Source of the DNA: a virus
Reading direction: 5' to 3' (one strand)
DNA: 64,000 bases
IMG/VR virus record: IMGVR_UViG_3300028392_000045
Location: 1-64,000 of that record
Position numbers and translations under genes: made by a program. Numbering within the stretch: position 1 is the stretch's first letter; the number at the start of each line of letters is the position of its first letter. The notes under the pieces are model-generated. The model ran no database searches. It saw only the letters and a program-made list of their open reading frames with translations, and was not told the DNA's origin. Positions 9,734 through 19,775 of the stretch are shown one piece after another.

Positions 9734-12700
9734 TTACATCTCTTTAAGTCTGTTACTAGAATTTGTCAAATCCAATATGATCTTTACATTATCAGTAGGA
9801 TTAAAGAACAACCGAATGTAAAAATACTTATCATTTATTGGAATTTGGTTCCATTGAGACATATTATAGTTAATATTTACAGGTACTTTGTCAGTAAAGT
9901 AATTATTTTTTATATCTGCCCAGTTCTTTGAGTATACTAAATTAGATGTACTTAAGTCTCTAATAGCTGCTATTCGATAATTTTGAGAAGCTGCTGTTAC
10001 TACTTTAGTTTGATTATTCCATCCTGTAGTATATAAAGGTTTTGGTATAAGTTTTTGTAAACCAGTAGATTGCTGTTTAGTATATACCATAAACCTATCA
10101 AAAGTAGGATAATCTACATCTTGTTCTCCTATTAAACTTTGTGCGTAATATTCTACAACTTCAAGATCAGATGTTTGCTGACTATGAATATTGTATTCTA
10201 CTATAAAGTCTTTTTTACTATTAAAAAATCTTTGATAGTTTTGAGAATCATGTTTCCAAATACTATTCCTACCTATTGTATTATCTCCAATGACATATAA
10301 GCCATCGTAGTCAGAAAACATTAGACTAGGAAAATAACTATGAAAAGAAATAAAGCTATCAAATATAAAAGAATAACTTATAGTATAACTTTTATTCTCA
10401 AAGTAGTTATTGAAAGTAAAATCTACTTGATAGTCATCCTTGTAATAAACTCCATTCTTTTTCTTAATAGTAGAATCTATCTGCTTGTAATCATATTTAG
10501 ATAATATAAGCCTTTTAAATCTAGGATCATAAGCTACTTGAATATATCCTTCTGTAATATTCAAAGGTAAATTCTCTTTGAACCATTGTTGACAGCCACT
10601 AGTAAAATCAGTCAATTCCTTAAAGCCATCAGAGAATAAGAATACCTGACCTGTTTGTGAATCTACAGTAACCCAACCAAATTCAGTAGTACAATGATCT
10701 AGGAATCCTAAACCACCACCAAATCCGTAATCTGTCTTGACCATCTGTGCAGGAGGTATACTTAAAAAATCTCCTGAACCTATATACAAAGCTCCTACAT
10801 CTGTATTAAGCTGTTGTGGGTTAGGAGACAGAGCAAATATGTTTTTAGTACTTCTTACTAGCAATCTATTTCTATCGTAATACAAAGCAGTAATAGGAGA
10901 AGTACCTACTGTAGTAAAATTTTCTGATAAATAAATTCTAAAATTATCTTTTGTCTCTTCAGAAAAAGAAGCTAAAGACCAGACTATTCTATTTTGAAAT
11001 TTATTACTACATAGATTACAATAGTTGTAAGTTAAAGGTACAGGAGGATATATCTTACCTAAGAAATGTTTTCGATAGTCTTGATTGTAATAATAATATT
11101 CTCCTAGAGTATCTGTACTATTTAGTGAGCTTAAAGTATTAAGTACTAAGTTTTTTAATTGTATAGCATCAAATCTAGGACTAATACCTGTAGAATCTAC
11201 TACAGCAAGTTTGTTTAAGTAGTAAGTTATTAAATCTCCACCAGTGTAAGTAAGAAATTGATTCAAACCATTTATTCGTAGTGAGAAGTTAATATCTGAT
11301 TCTACCCAATAAGGAGCTGTTTGCCCTTTGAATACATAGTCTGATTTACTAAATAATCCATTTCTATCTGTACCTCTAAAATAAATATTATGTACTTGGA
11401 ATGGAGTTATAAAAGTATCTCCATTATAAAAAGTAGCTGTTGTAGCTTTAATATCTGTATGTAGTAATTTATAGTTTAGTGTAGTTAAATTTTGATAAGG
11501 AGTAATAATTTGCTTCTTTAGAATATACTTATTAGTTCCTGCTACAACAGCTTTATAGTTAAGATTTAAGAAATTTACATTATTGGAGAAACTTAGATTT
11601 ACTAAAGTCTTATTCTGTTCATCAATAAATTCAGATAGCAAATCTATATAGTAAGAGTTATTTACTTTCTCGTATACTTCAGTTTGGTTACTGTATACAG
11701 GATTTAGAATTTCTGCTTGTACTCTTAGTTTTCTATTAATACCAGAAGGCAAAGCATAATCTGCATCTGTCTCACCTAATGAAGTAAGATCAATATTTTT
11801 TACTATAGAAATGTAGTCAGCTCTAATTGCTTTGTTTGCTAAATCTTCAGGAGTAAATACAGTAACTCTACTAGAGTTCTTTAGTGGCAAATTAAGTCTA
11901 TCAAACTCAATCCAAGTATCTCCTGAGTTAGCATCTAAAGATCCAGTAGCATAATTAGCATTTTGAAATAAAATACCTCCTGTGTTTACAGTTCTATTAT
12001 TAGGGTCTCTAGGTACATAAAGTAATCTATATCCTATAGTGCCTGTAGGAAGCGTTACAGTGGCTTTTACGCCTAGCTGAGTATTGATAGGTAAGTTTGC
12101 TTTACTAGGGAATCTATGATAGCGTACAGGCTTTCCTTGTAAGTCTCCATATATAAAATTACCATTACAGTCCTTGGTTGTAGGGTAAGTCTCATTAGTT
12201 TGATAATAGCCAAATCTACCATCTGGTCTTGCTGTAGAATATACTTTCCAATTGGGTAGACTTACATTATTACCTGATGTTACAGGATTAACTGTAAGGT
12301 ATTGTGCTTCTGATATAGGAAAGTTCTTTACTTGTAAGTCAGTAGAATCTGGTTCTACACCGGGAATATGAAACGCAGGAGAAAATGTATTATCTGAATA
12401 AGCATATTGTATAGCAAAAGCATAAATCTCATCAGATTGAAAAGTAGATTTTGCTTCATATTTGCTAATTGCTTGAGATGTCCATTCTAGTTTTACAGTA
12501 TTAGCAGCTCTTTGTAAAGTAGAAAAGTCTTTATAGTTACTACTTACATTAGCTCGTACAAGTCTTTTATCTACTATAGTTAAAGCTTGAGAAGTATCGT
12601 ACACTACAGGATCTACTAAAAGTGAGTCTATAGTAGATCTTAAAGCACCTGACAGTCCTGTATAAGTAAAAGAAATACTTTGTGAAGTAGGGATAAGATT

Positions 12701-13456
12701 AGGAAGCTCATACACTGCTACACCATTTCCTTCAATAGCAGCAAGTACAAAAAGCTTTATATAAGGATAATTAGTATCTACGTTATTAATTGTAAGCTGA
12801 ATACTTTTATTGATTCTATTTATACCTCCACTATCAGAATCAAATACACCTAGATTTAAGTTAGGTACATTAGTAAATACTTCATCAGATATGTCTGAAG
12901 TTACAATAGCATTACCTAATTCATCTACTAATCTAGCAGCAAAAGAGTAGGAACCTATTTCTATAAGGCCACCTGAATTTTGTAATACAGCAGAATCTAC
13001 TACAGGTTTCTTTACAGCAGATTGTAATCTAAGCTCGTTAACAGATTGAATTAAGTTAACTCTATCTAAATTAATTACTCTATCTGGATTAATCCCATCA
13101 ATGAAGTAAATAACTCTATCACATCCATTAAGTAGTCTATATTCTCCTTTAATCCAAGAAGTAAAATTAAGTCCTGAATCTGTATATTTAGTAACGTAAT
13201 TATCTTTAGTGAGTATACCAATTTCTCCTACTAAGCCATTCTGTGAGAAGATGCACTGCTCACCTCTTTCCATATTGACTACACCATAGATAGTACCAGA
13301 AATGTATCTAATTAGTCTATTACCTATTTCATTCTGATAATGATAAGGATTACCTACTTTATCGTCAACTTGTGCATTAAGTGCATAAGTTACTGACTGC
13401 TCATTAACATCAGAAGAGAAAGTATCTAGCGTTAAACCTTTTGATGGTCTGTTCAT
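9734..13456 (-). CDS. muzzle-like tail barrel protein
   Basis: This large protein of 1,240 residues is rich in beta-forming residues, Asn, Tyr and Thr, with no signal peptide or enzyme motif. Its N-terminus (MNRPSKGLTLDTFSSDVNEQ) continues into a region about genome strings such as GNPYHYQNEIG and GERGEQ-like turns. Size, composition and position beside ring and cargo genes fit the muzzle protein of crAss-like podoviruses. I chose ATG 13456: the frame extends ten codons further to TTG 13486, but that stretch lies in a hairpin repeat (13471-13521) and lacks an ATG. Assignment rests on size and gene order, so the exact structural role is tentative. Confidence 0.6.
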   Translation of the reverse strand: MNRPSKGLTLDTFSSDVNEQSVTYALNAQVDDKVGNPYHYQNEIGNRLIRYISGTIYGVVNMERGEQCIFSQNGLVGEIGILTKDNYVTKYTDSGLNFTSWIKGEYRLLNGCDRVIYFIDGINPDRVINLDRVNLIQSVNELRLQSAVKKPVVDSAVLQNSGGLIEIGSYSFAARLVDELGNAIVTSDISDEVFTNVPNLNLGVFDSDSGGINRINKSIQLTINNVDTNYPYIKLFVLAAIEGNGVAVYELPNLIPTSQSISFTYTGLSGALRSTIDSLLVDPVVYDTSQALTIVDKRLVRANVSSNYKDFSTLQRAANTVKLEWTSQAISKYEAKSTFQSDEIYAFAIQYAYSDNTFSPAFHIPGVEPDSTDLQVKNFPISEAQYLTVNPVTSGNNVSLPNWKVYSTARPDGRFGYYQTNETYPTTKDCNGNFIYGDLQGKPVRYHRFPSKANLPINTQLGVKATVTLPTGTIGYRLLYVPRDPNNRTVNTGGILFQNANYATGSLDANSGDTWIEFDRLNLPLKNSSRVTVFTPEDLANKAIRADYISIVKNIDLTSLGETDADYALPSGINRKLRVQAEILNPVYSNQTEVYEKVNNSYYIDLLSEFIDEQNKTLVNLSFSNNVNFLNLNYKAVVAGTNKYILKKQIITPYQNLTTLNYKLLHTDIKATTATFYNGDTFITPFQVHNIYFRGTDRNGLFSKSDYVFKGQTAPYWVESDINFSLRINGLNQFLTYTGGDLITYYLNKLAVVDSTGISPRFDAIQLKNLVLNTLSSLNSTDTLGEYYYYNQDYRKHFLGKIYPPVPLTYNYCNLCSNKFQNRIVWSLASFSEETKDNFRIYLSENFTTVGTSPITALYYDRNRLLVRSTKNIFALSPNPQQLNTDVGALYIGSGDFLSIPPAQMVKTDYGFGGGLGFLDHCTTEFGWVTVDSQTGQVFLFSDGFKELTDFTSGCQQWFKENLPLNITEGYIQVAYDPRFKRLILSKYDYKQIDSTIKKKNGVYYKDDYQVDFTFNNYFENKSYTISYSFIFDSFISFHSYFPSLMFSDYDGLYVIGDNTIGRNSIWKHDSQNYQRFFNSKKDFIVEYNIHSQQTSDLEVVEYYAQSLIGEQDVDYPTFDRFMVYTKQQSTGLQKLIPKPLYTTGWNNQTKVVTAASQNYRIAAIRDLSTSNLVYSKNWADIKNNYFTDKVPVNINYNMSQWNQIPINDKYFYIRLFFNPTDNVKIILDLTNSSNRLKEM

Positions 13457-13470
13457 ACTGTTGGATCTTA

Positions 13471-13521
13471 CTGTAAAAATTTTCAATTTTGACTGTCAGT
13501 CAGAGGTTTCACTTCTGACAG
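13471..13521. repeat. CTG-flanked double hairpin
   Basis: Two hairpins lie head to head one base apart. The first is CTGT-AAAA-N9-TTTG-ACTG (one mismatch in the stem) and the second is CAGT-CAGA-N9-TCTG-ACAG (perfect stem). The second is the reverse complement form of the same CTGT...ACTG pattern. It lies directly upstream of the muzzle-like gene, so it would be in its 5' untranslated region. The same architecture with different stem sequences occurs at 47344, 54578, 54860, 54982, 59631 and 62583-62734. Confidence 0.75.
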
Positions 13522-13556
13522 TAGATCTGACTGCTTGCCTTTAAATTATACTAAAA

Positions 13557-14621
13557 TTAAGATGCGTAGAGTGTACGATAGTTACCAGAATATCTATGAG
13601 AATACTGTCTGTGTAGTAATGAAGGTACTTTAGTATATCTATGTCCTCCATATACTAACTCTAATTGTTTTACTAGATCAATATTCATTAATGTAAGCTG
13701 TGATTTAGCATGTGCAAATAAAGCATTACATTCTTGAGTAAGCATCTGGTATAGGGCTTGATCTTGTCTGAAGTTATTCTGTAACATTAGTTTTTCGTAC
13801 ATGAATTTCTTTTCTATGTACTTAGCAAGATACATATGAAGTGAGTTAGGTTCTTGAGGTATTAGATAATTACCATCTTCATCCATCATAGGTATAGTGT
13901 AAGTAACTAGTACTGTACCTTCAGAAAAAGAAAATTCTAAAGTATTACCATTGGCTACATAAGTAGGAGAACCCTCTGTACATAAACCTTTAGAAGTATA
14001 TCCATTTACTTTCTTAATTGGAGAAGTATTAGGAGTTTGAAAAGTTTGGTTAGTAAATAGAGCTGCTTGATAGATATTAGGCGCTGTATCTGTAGGATTA
14101 GTATATACAGATTCCATAGATACTACATTGTAGCTATTACCTACTACATGGTTTGTAATTGTAATAGTATTTCCTACTACTGTATAATCTGTATTAGGAA
14201 AAAGATAAGATCCATTTTTAAATACAAAAAGATTATCTCCTTGAGTAAGTACTCCTCCATTTTCTGTCCATACCAGAGTAGCAGGTACTACTTGAGTAAA
14301 ATTCTGTACAAAAGTCTTTACATCTTTTTGTAATAGATTGTCACCAGAATAATATGCTGATCTAGTAAGTAGGAAGTTTAAGTCATTGAATGTTTGATCA
14401 CATAGTTCTACTTTAACTTCACGTATAGCAGACTGAGGTAACATCATCCTATGATTAGTAACCTGAAACATATCTACATCTTTTACAGTCTGTATACCAG
14501 GAAATTTAAGATTGCGATAACCTTCTAAAGCCCAGGATATGAGTTGATCATTATCTGCTTCTTGATAATGAACGGCTTTACTTACTTGATTGAGAACAGC
14601 GTTTATTGGGACAAACATCAT
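13557..14621 (-). CDS. putative ring (connector-tail) protein
   Basis: This 354-residue protein begins with two consecutive Met codons (ATG 14621) and overlaps the upstream TGA stop as ATGA. The first ~90 residues are helical and the middle is a beta-rich region; the C-terminus is helical and basic. In crAss-like phages a set of ring proteins is encoded between the tail-fibre genes and the muzzle gene, and this gene and the next two hold that position. No enzyme motif is present. Ring assignment is by synteny only. Confidence 0.5.
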   Translation of the reverse strand: MMFVPINAVLNQVSKAVHYQEADNDQLISWALEGYRNLKFPGIQTVKDVDMFQVTNHRMMLPQSAIREVKVELCDQTFNDLNFLLTRSAYYSGDNLLQKDVKTFVQNFTQVVPATLVWTENGGVLTQGDNLFVFKNGSYLFPNTDYTVVGNTITITNHVVGNSYNVVSMESVYTNPTDTAPNIYQAALFTNQTFQTPNTSPIKKVNGYTSKGLCTEGSPTYVANGNTLEFSFSEGTVLVTYTIPMMDEDGNYLIPQEPNSLHMYLAKYIEKKFMYEKLMLQNNFRQDQALYQMLTQECNALFAHAKSQLTLMNIDLVKQLELVYGGHRYTKVPSLLHRQYSHRYSGNYRTLYAS

Positions 14622-15130
14622 TTTTCAATTAACTTGTTAAAAATAGTTACATTAGCTGAATCTATTAATTTGTCTAATGCATTAGGATTAGCTTTAAAAT
14701 ATTCACAACAATGAATATAAGCTACTTTAGGTGCTAGTGAAATATGCCAAAAACCAAAGACATCATTTTTTACTGAACCTACATGTCTAGGTTTAAAGTT
14801 AAAACCATTGACTGCATATTTAGTACGATAAACAATATCTTCTTTTATCATTTTAGTACGTACAGGAGATCCAGTTCTTTCCTCTACTTTTTTCCAAGAA
14901 GCTAACCAGTCTACTCTATTTGTTAAATCACTCTTATATTTGAATAGACTTACTTTTCTTTGTTTAGAACTAACAGGATATACATTCCCTTCTGCTAAAT
15001 ATTCAGTAGTAAGTAAATAGTATTTCTTAACTAGTCTAAGATAAGTTAAATAAGTTAATTCAGGATGTTTATGTTTATTGTCTTTCCAATAAGCATCAGC
15101 AGCACTAAAATAAGTTATCTTTTTAGCCAC
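14618..15130 (-). CDS. conserved-looking structural operon protein
   Basis: This 170-residue basic protein contains many Lys, Tyr and Trp residues. The reading frame begins with GTG 15130, which overlaps the preceding TAG stop (TAGTG), and no nearby ATG competes. It ends in an ATGA overlap with the ring-like gene. The tight coupling on both sides implies the same transcript and a role in tail or neck assembly. I do not recognise the family. Confidence 0.5.
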   Translation of the reverse strand: MAKKITYFSAADAYWKDNKHKHPELTYLTYLRLVKKYYLLTTEYLAEGNVYPVSSKQRKVSLFKYKSDLTNRVDWLASWKKVEERTGSPVRTKMIKEDIVYRTKYAVNGFNFKPRHVGSVKNDVFGFWHISLAPKVAYIHCCEYFKANPNALDKLIDSANVTIFNKLIEK

Positions 15131-15762
15131 TATCGTATTTCTGGATTTTTATCTGATGTCGTATCTTCTTTCCTAGAAAAAGAGAAACGTAACAGATTCA
15201 ATACTTTAAAATAAATCTCATCAGCATCCATTTGTCCAAATCCAGCATCCATATCATATACATCCAAACAAGGATTAGAACCACAGTATTGTATATCTGC
15301 CCACTCTATAATATTTTCCCATAATCCATTTAGACGTACTATAGGTAGAGTAAGATTATTATAGATTTGTAGTCTATCATTAATCAAATTCCATCTAGTA
15401 GCTTTTGATTTAATAGGATCAAACTTAGAATAAAGTAATTCGGTCTCTGTACTATAGCCAAAAGTATTACCTCCTAAATCTGATACTGTCATCAAATCCT
15501 TGTAGCCATTATTAACTACTTTAGGAATAGTATATTTTGATACTAAGATATTACAACCTGTATCACTTACACAAGCACAGTTATGAGCTTTAGCAGGTAT
15601 TAATTCTATACAAAACATAGACCTATTATGAGGTACATCTAACTTCTCTGGATTTTTACAAGTAGCTATCATTGACCATAAAAAACTATCTGTATAGTTA
15701 GAGTCATCTGATACTTCTTTAATTAAAACCCTCAATGTACTTACGGCTTCTCCAATCCTCAT
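15130..15762 (-). CDS. putative ring or tail-hub protein
   Basis: This 210-residue protein has an N-terminal helix followed by a beta-rich part with a cysteine group around residues 57-67 (C-A-C-V-S-D-T-G-C). The start ATG 15762 overlaps the nuclease stop as ATGA and the TAG stop overlaps the next start. Position between the nuclease and the ring-like genes suggests a head-tail interface component, as in crAss-like ring genes. No known catalytic motif is visible. Confidence 0.45.
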   Translation of the reverse strand: MRIGEAVSTLRVLIKEVSDDSNYTDSFLWSMIATCKNPEKLDVPHNRSMFCIELIPAKAHNCACVSDTGCNILVSKYTIPKVVNNGYKDLMTVSDLGGNTFGYSTETELLYSKFDPIKSKATRWNLINDRLQIYNNLTLPIVRLNGLWENIIEWADIQYCGSNPCLDVYDMDAGFGQMDADEIYFKVLNLLRFSFSRKEDTTSDKNPEIR

Positions 15763-16538
15763 AGTAGTAATTTTATAATGTCAGGAGAATTAGGAATATC
15801 AAATGGCCTAATTTTATCTCTGACGTGGATAATTTTCATTTTTCCTATCTTTAAGCTAGTATATTTTTCAATACAATGCTTATACATATTTAACTGTAAT
15901 GTATACTTATTAAAATTACAATCAGACATAAATTCAATAGGTGCTTTCATAGATTGAAATTTGTTATTGAATTTGATCTCTTTGTCTGTCTTATAATCAT
16001 GTAGCTCTATTTCTCCAGTTAAAGTATTAAAAAATAAAGCATCTAGTTGTCCAGCAATCTCAGCATCATAATCAGCTACTATAAATTCTGACTTTAGTAG
16101 TGCAAGATGTCTATTCTGTTCTACATAATCTTTGATTTCTTTATTGACAGAATTCATCTTGCCAACAAAAGCATATTCAAAGATTTTATGCATATCAGTA
16201 CCTCTTGTTTTACCTTCATCTCCTTTAATAGTCCATTCCTTTTTAAGATCTGATTTCATTATTTTCAGATCATCGTAGTAATACATTGTACCATTGACTC
16301 TAATATGTTCATAAGGTACATCTGCTTTACTATGGCTTTCTACATTTAGTCCTATACCTTGTAAGGTCTTGTAAGTAAGCCAATAGTTCTCATGAAAATC
16401 AGGAACAAACTTCTTTATGAAAGTAGTAACTGATATAAAAGGTACGTCTTCTTTACCTGCTTCAGTTTTAAAGTACTTGTGCGTATCTTCATAGAAAATA
16501 ATATCATTGAATGTATTAAGCTCTATAAAGTCTGCCAT
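15759..16538 (-). CDS. PD-(D/E)XK superfamily nuclease (RecB/Cas4-like)
   Basis: The protein carries the RecB-like nuclease motif series: RGTDMH early, then DAEIAGQLDALF (catalytic Asp), ELHDYKTDK (the D-x-K core), and a QLNMYKHCIE helix matching the QxxxY signature. This family cuts DNA ends and acts in recombination or genome processing. The start is uncertain: ATG 16538 gives 259 residues and a 23-base overlap with the phosphoesterase gene, while ATG 16577 gives 272 residues with a 62-base overlap; I prefer the shorter. A nuclease and a phosphoesterase inside a tail module is unusual and may reflect late DNA maturation. Family is confident, role is inferred. Confidence 0.75.
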   Translation of the reverse strand: MADFIELNTFNDIIFYEDTHKYFKTEAGKEDVPFISVTTFIKKFVPDFHENYWLTYKTLQGIGLNVESHSKADVPYEHIRVNGTMYYYDDLKIMKSDLKKEWTIKGDEGKTRGTDMHKIFEYAFVGKMNSVNKEIKDYVEQNRHLALLKSEFIVADYDAEIAGQLDALFFNTLTGEIELHDYKTDKEIKFNNKFQSMKAPIEFMSDCNFNKYTLQLNMYKHCIEKYTSLKIGKMKIIHVRDKIRPFDIPNSPDIIKLLL

Positions 16539-17229
16539 TAAAAAAGAACCCGTCTTTGTATTCAATTTGCTGGACATGCGTGTTATTATTTTTGTCTAAG
16601 TATATTACCATAAATCCATTAATCCATTTACTCTTTTCTGCTAGTCCAATGTAGTTAAATGCTTTGTGATTTTTATCACCTCCCCAGCCTATGTTGTAGC
16701 CACTAAATTTATTTTCATAATAAGCTCCCATTCTATGAGTATGAGCAAAAACACAAGATTCATTTAATTCGTCTACATGTTTTTTACAAGCATTAGCAGA
16801 AGTCCATACACCATGTAATAAAGTCAAATCACCTAATTGATACCTAGCAGTTTGCCAGTCATCTAAAACTTCCCATTCTCTTTGTTCGAATAGAAGTTTT
16901 TTACTTAAATCAGGAATAGAGTATTTTGCAATCTCATTATTCTTCTGCATCTTTTTAACTCGCTGTTCGTGATTACCATACATGTAGGTAACGTTCCCTG
17001 GAATTAAATCAAGCAACTCGTTTGTTAAGCTTGTTTCTTCCTCATAATCAGTCCACTTCAGTGCTCCTATATTATGTGAACTCATAGAATGCAAATCTAT
17101 TCCATCTCCTAAAATAATAGTTCTTGTAGGTTTAATGTCGTGCATAAGCTGCAACATGCAATTATACATTCCCTTATTTTGGTAAGGAAAATGTAAACAA
17201 CCAGCGATCACGTAATAACCTGTTTCCAT
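16516..17229 (-). CDS. calcineurin-like metallophosphoesterase
   Basis: The 237-residue protein shows the metallophosphoesterase motifs in order: GDGID (residues 41-45), GNHE (85-88), LHG (138-140) and AHTH (162-165). The first motif, normally D-x-H, is C-L-H at 11-13, so the first metal-binding Asp is replaced by Cys; this could lower activity or change metal use. Phage members of this family act as phosphatases or nucleases. The gene starts at ATG 17229 and its 3' end overlaps the PD-(D/E)XK nuclease gene. Substrate is unknown. Confidence 0.75.
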   Translation of the reverse strand: METGYYVIAGCLHFPYQNKGMYNCMLQLMHDIKPTRTIILGDGIDLHSMSSHNIGALKWTDYEEETSLTNELLDLIPGNVTYMYGNHEQRVKKMQKNNEIAKYSIPDLSKKLLFEQREWEVLDDWQTARYQLGDLTLLHGVWTSANACKKHVDELNESCVFAHTHRMGAYYENKFSGYNIGWGGDKNHKAFNYIGLAEKSKWINGFMVIYLDKNNNTHVQQIEYKDGFFFNGRLYRA

Positions 17230-17267
17230 TATTTAAATTTAGAACCTATACATTTATAGGTTTATGA

Positions 17268-19166
17268 TCAAGGATAAGTACATCCAAAATATGCAGTGTC
17301 ACCTATTGTAACTTCTCCACAATTACCAACAACAACAATACGTGCTATATGGTTAAAATTACAAAGTATTGGATAATCTACTGTAGCTACCCCAGCCGAT
17401 AAAGAAGTAAATGAAATAGTTTCGTAGAAGTTTCCTGGTATTGCTGGAGTACCTGGAGAAGCTATTCTATATAGTTTAGCTCTTAGATTACTCAAGTTAA
17501 CATCTGCTGATACTGTAACTCCAATTCTAAAGGTATTTGTAGCTCCACCAGAAGGAAGTAAGAAACTACCTGTAATAGTAGATCCAGAATACTGTCTATG
17601 CTCTACAGTAACGTTTGTAGAAGTAATTCCTAAAGTGTAAGTAAAGGTATAAGTACCTGAGTTTTTACTAGTATAAGATACTGCTGTAGGTGAAGCTAAG
17701 GAAACTGTAGAAGGATTACCTCCTGCTTGTGTCCAAGTACCACCTCCTGAATAACCTATAATCAAAGAAGTTAAATCTATTGTACCTTGATTACATACAT
17801 AACCTGCTGTACCTGTTCCTGCTGATACGTTGGTAACACTGATTGTAACGTTAGCAGATGTTTTATTATTAAGACCTACACCTTGTACTACAATCGTATC
17901 AGATCCAGTAGCAGAAGCTATGTATTGTAGTTGTCCATTTACTATAGTCAAAACACCTTTAGTAGGTGCAGTAACTACATTATAGCTTACAATAGGCACA
18001 CTAAATCTACCTGCTAGGTTATCTGTTACTAATACATTAACTCCACCACTTAGACTGAAGTTAGAAGCTGTAGGAGTAGGATAGTCATAAGGATCAATAT
18101 AAATATCAGCAGCATCAGACCATACTCCAGAAGTATTAGCTACTCTTACTCTAATTCTATCAAAACCAACTGAAGTATTAGTATATCTAATAGTACCAGG
18201 AGCTACAAGAATAGCTGATCCAGTTGCAGTAGTTAAAGTACCACCGGATACACTCTGCCCTGTAGTAGGAATAAATGTAAGAGTAGATAAATCTGCATTT
18301 GGAGGTAGTACTAAAGGATAATCAGTAGTAGTACTTACACCTGCTATTTTCTTAGTAACATCTAAAACTGTAGGAACTCCAGGAACAGAACATAGATTTA
18401 CTTTTACTGCTACTTGAGAATTTTTAGTAAATACACCTAAAGTATTCTTTATTCTTAAAGTATAAGTAAAATTAGAGTTTACAAAAGGCTTACTAAACTG
18501 CATTGAACTAGGTGAAGTCTTAGTTTTTGTAATGCTATTATCATCTAGTATAATAAGACTATCAAGATCTAAAAAACCTACTCCAGTATTGACAAAATTG
18601 ACATTCCAAACTAAAGTATTATTCTGACAAGCAGCTATAACAGAATAGCTATTCTGAATGACCGGATAAGGTATAGGTAAAGTATAGGTAGATGATGCTG
18701 TACAACCATTGCTGTCAGTTACGTAAAGTAGTACTTGAGTATTAGCTACTGTAATATCTGCTTTAGGTATAAGTTGTATAGCTGCTGTATTTACTCCAGT
18801 AGCATCAAACAAACCTGAGTCATACAACCAGTACATAGTATATGGTGCAGTACCTCCTAAAATAGTTCCTGTTACAGCTAGAGTACCAGTAGGATTGGTA
18901 GTTACTGTAAGAGAATTACAAGGATCTGTAATACTCACTACTTGAGATAATGTACAGCCATTATTATCTACTCCTTTAGCAGTTATAGTAGAGCTATAAC
19001 AAGCTGTATCTGGAAAGTCAAATGTAGCTTTAATACTAAAAACTGGATTAGTAGATCTACCTGACGGTGTGCTAATATTAACACAAGGTGAAGAAGATGT
19101 AATAGTCCAGTCTACATATGATGCACCAGGAAAATTAAAGTTTATAGTCTTTTTGATAGTACTCAT
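17268..19166 (-). CDS. large beta-sandwich (Ig-like) tail or surface protein
   Basis: This 632-residue protein is Thr/Ser/Val rich, with repeated patterns typical of Ig-like or fibronectin-type strands (for example DITVANTQVLLYVTDSNGC and NVTISVTNVSAGTG), and repeated Cys-containing turns. There is no signal peptide. I start it at ATG 19166 because this makes the usual ATGA overlap with the gene before; the frame also offers an ATG at 19193. A role as an adhesive tail appendage is inferred from composition and from its two companions upstream. Confidence 0.6.
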   Translation of the reverse strand: MSTIKKTINFNFPGASYVDWTITSSSPCVNISTPSGRSTNPVFSIKATFDFPDTACYSSTITAKGVDNNGCTLSQVVSITDPCNSLTVTTNPTGTLAVTGTILGGTAPYTMYWLYDSGLFDATGVNTAAIQLIPKADITVANTQVLLYVTDSNGCTASSTYTLPIPYPVIQNSYSVIAACQNNTLVWNVNFVNTGVGFLDLDSLIILDDNSITKTKTSPSSMQFSKPFVNSNFTYTLRIKNTLGVFTKNSQVAVKVNLCSVPGVPTVLDVTKKIAGVSTTTDYPLVLPPNADLSTLTFIPTTGQSVSGGTLTTATGSAILVAPGTIRYTNTSVGFDRIRVRVANTSGVWSDAADIYIDPYDYPTPTASNFSLSGGVNVLVTDNLAGRFSVPIVSYNVVTAPTKGVLTIVNGQLQYIASATGSDTIVVQGVGLNNKTSANVTISVTNVSAGTGTAGYVCNQGTIDLTSLIIGYSGGGTWTQAGGNPSTVSLASPTAVSYTSKNSGTYTFTYTLGITSTNVTVEHRQYSGSTITGSFLLPSGGATNTFRIGVTVSADVNLSNLRAKLYRIASPGTPAIPGNFYETISFTSLSAGVATVDYPILCNFNHIARIVVVGNCGEVTIGDTAYFGCTYP

Positions 19167-19393
19167 GAAATAGTTATTGTAGGAGTAGTGCAAGTAAATG
19201 ATGTTACAGTAATAGCAGCAGTACAGTTATTAGTTACTGTAAAAGGTGTACAAGGATCTATCAAGTTAGCAGTGGGATAACCACAATCATTTGCATAGTA
19301 AGCTAAGAAGTAAGGATTGATTTTACAATTCTCACAAGGCATACCATATAAATGCTTGTTGACTACATTATGAATTACATCCGCAATTGTCAT
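19163..19393 (-). CDS. small Cys-rich structural companion protein
   Basis: This 76-residue protein contains MPCENCKI and further Cys residues near PCTPF and SFTCTT. It begins at ATG 19393, overlapping the end of the upstream gene by 26 bases, and ends in an ATGA overlap with the Ig-like protein. Cysteine spacing resembles that of its upstream neighbour (CANC, CGC), so the three may assemble together. Function is not recognised. Confidence 0.5.
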   Translation of the reverse strand: MTIADVIHNVVNKHLYGMPCENCKINPYFLAYYANDCGYPTANLIDPCTPFTVTNNCTAAITVTSFTCTTPTITIS

Positions 19394-19775
19394 CTATCTC
19401 TGCTTTAAGTAAATTGAATAAATTCTTAACATCAGTACAGTTTGCACACTGACCTGCTTTAGATAATAGAAAATACCATTCAGCTACATTAGATAAATTA
19501 TTATCTACTACAGCTTTTACTACTTTGCATTTATAGCTTTGATCTACAAAATAGCAAGCAGTTTCTTTTGTTACTACATTACCTGTAGAAGTAATTACAA
19601 GTATAAACTCATAAATACCATCTTTAGGAGATAGCGCAAAAGTATAATTACCTTGAGTTACAGTATAAACTGCATCATTGATATATAACTTGACACCTGT
19701 AATATTAGTCCAAGAAGCTAAACTTGGAGATGCTATTGTCCAGGTGATGTAATCGTTACTCAGACTGACTGTCAC
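19368..19775 (-). CDS. small beta-rich structural protein
   Basis: This 135-residue protein begins with GTG 19775 (no closer ATG) and has a beta-rich N-terminal domain, then a helical segment with CANC (residues 109-112), and ends CGCNS. It is the first gene after the TnpB-like insertion and belongs to the three-gene cluster with the Ig-like tail protein. The family is not recognised; a tail-adaptor role is inferred from context. Confidence 0.5.
   Translation of the reverse strand: MTVSLSNDYITWTIASPSLASWTNITGVKLYINDAVYTVTQGNYTFALSPKDGIYEFILVITSTGNVVTKETACYFVDQSYKCKVVKAVVDNNLSNVAEWYFLLSKAGQCANCTDVKNLFNLLKAEIDDNCGCNS

Noticed and set aside
10951-11142. Plus-strand frame in the muzzle gene and similar short antisense frames across the structural block
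   Set aside because: They lie wholly within well-supported minus-strand genes and show no protein-like features.
13457-13486. TTG start for the muzzle-like gene giving ten more residues
   Set aside because: The extension lies in the hairpin repeat and lacks ATG; ATG 13456 is preferred.
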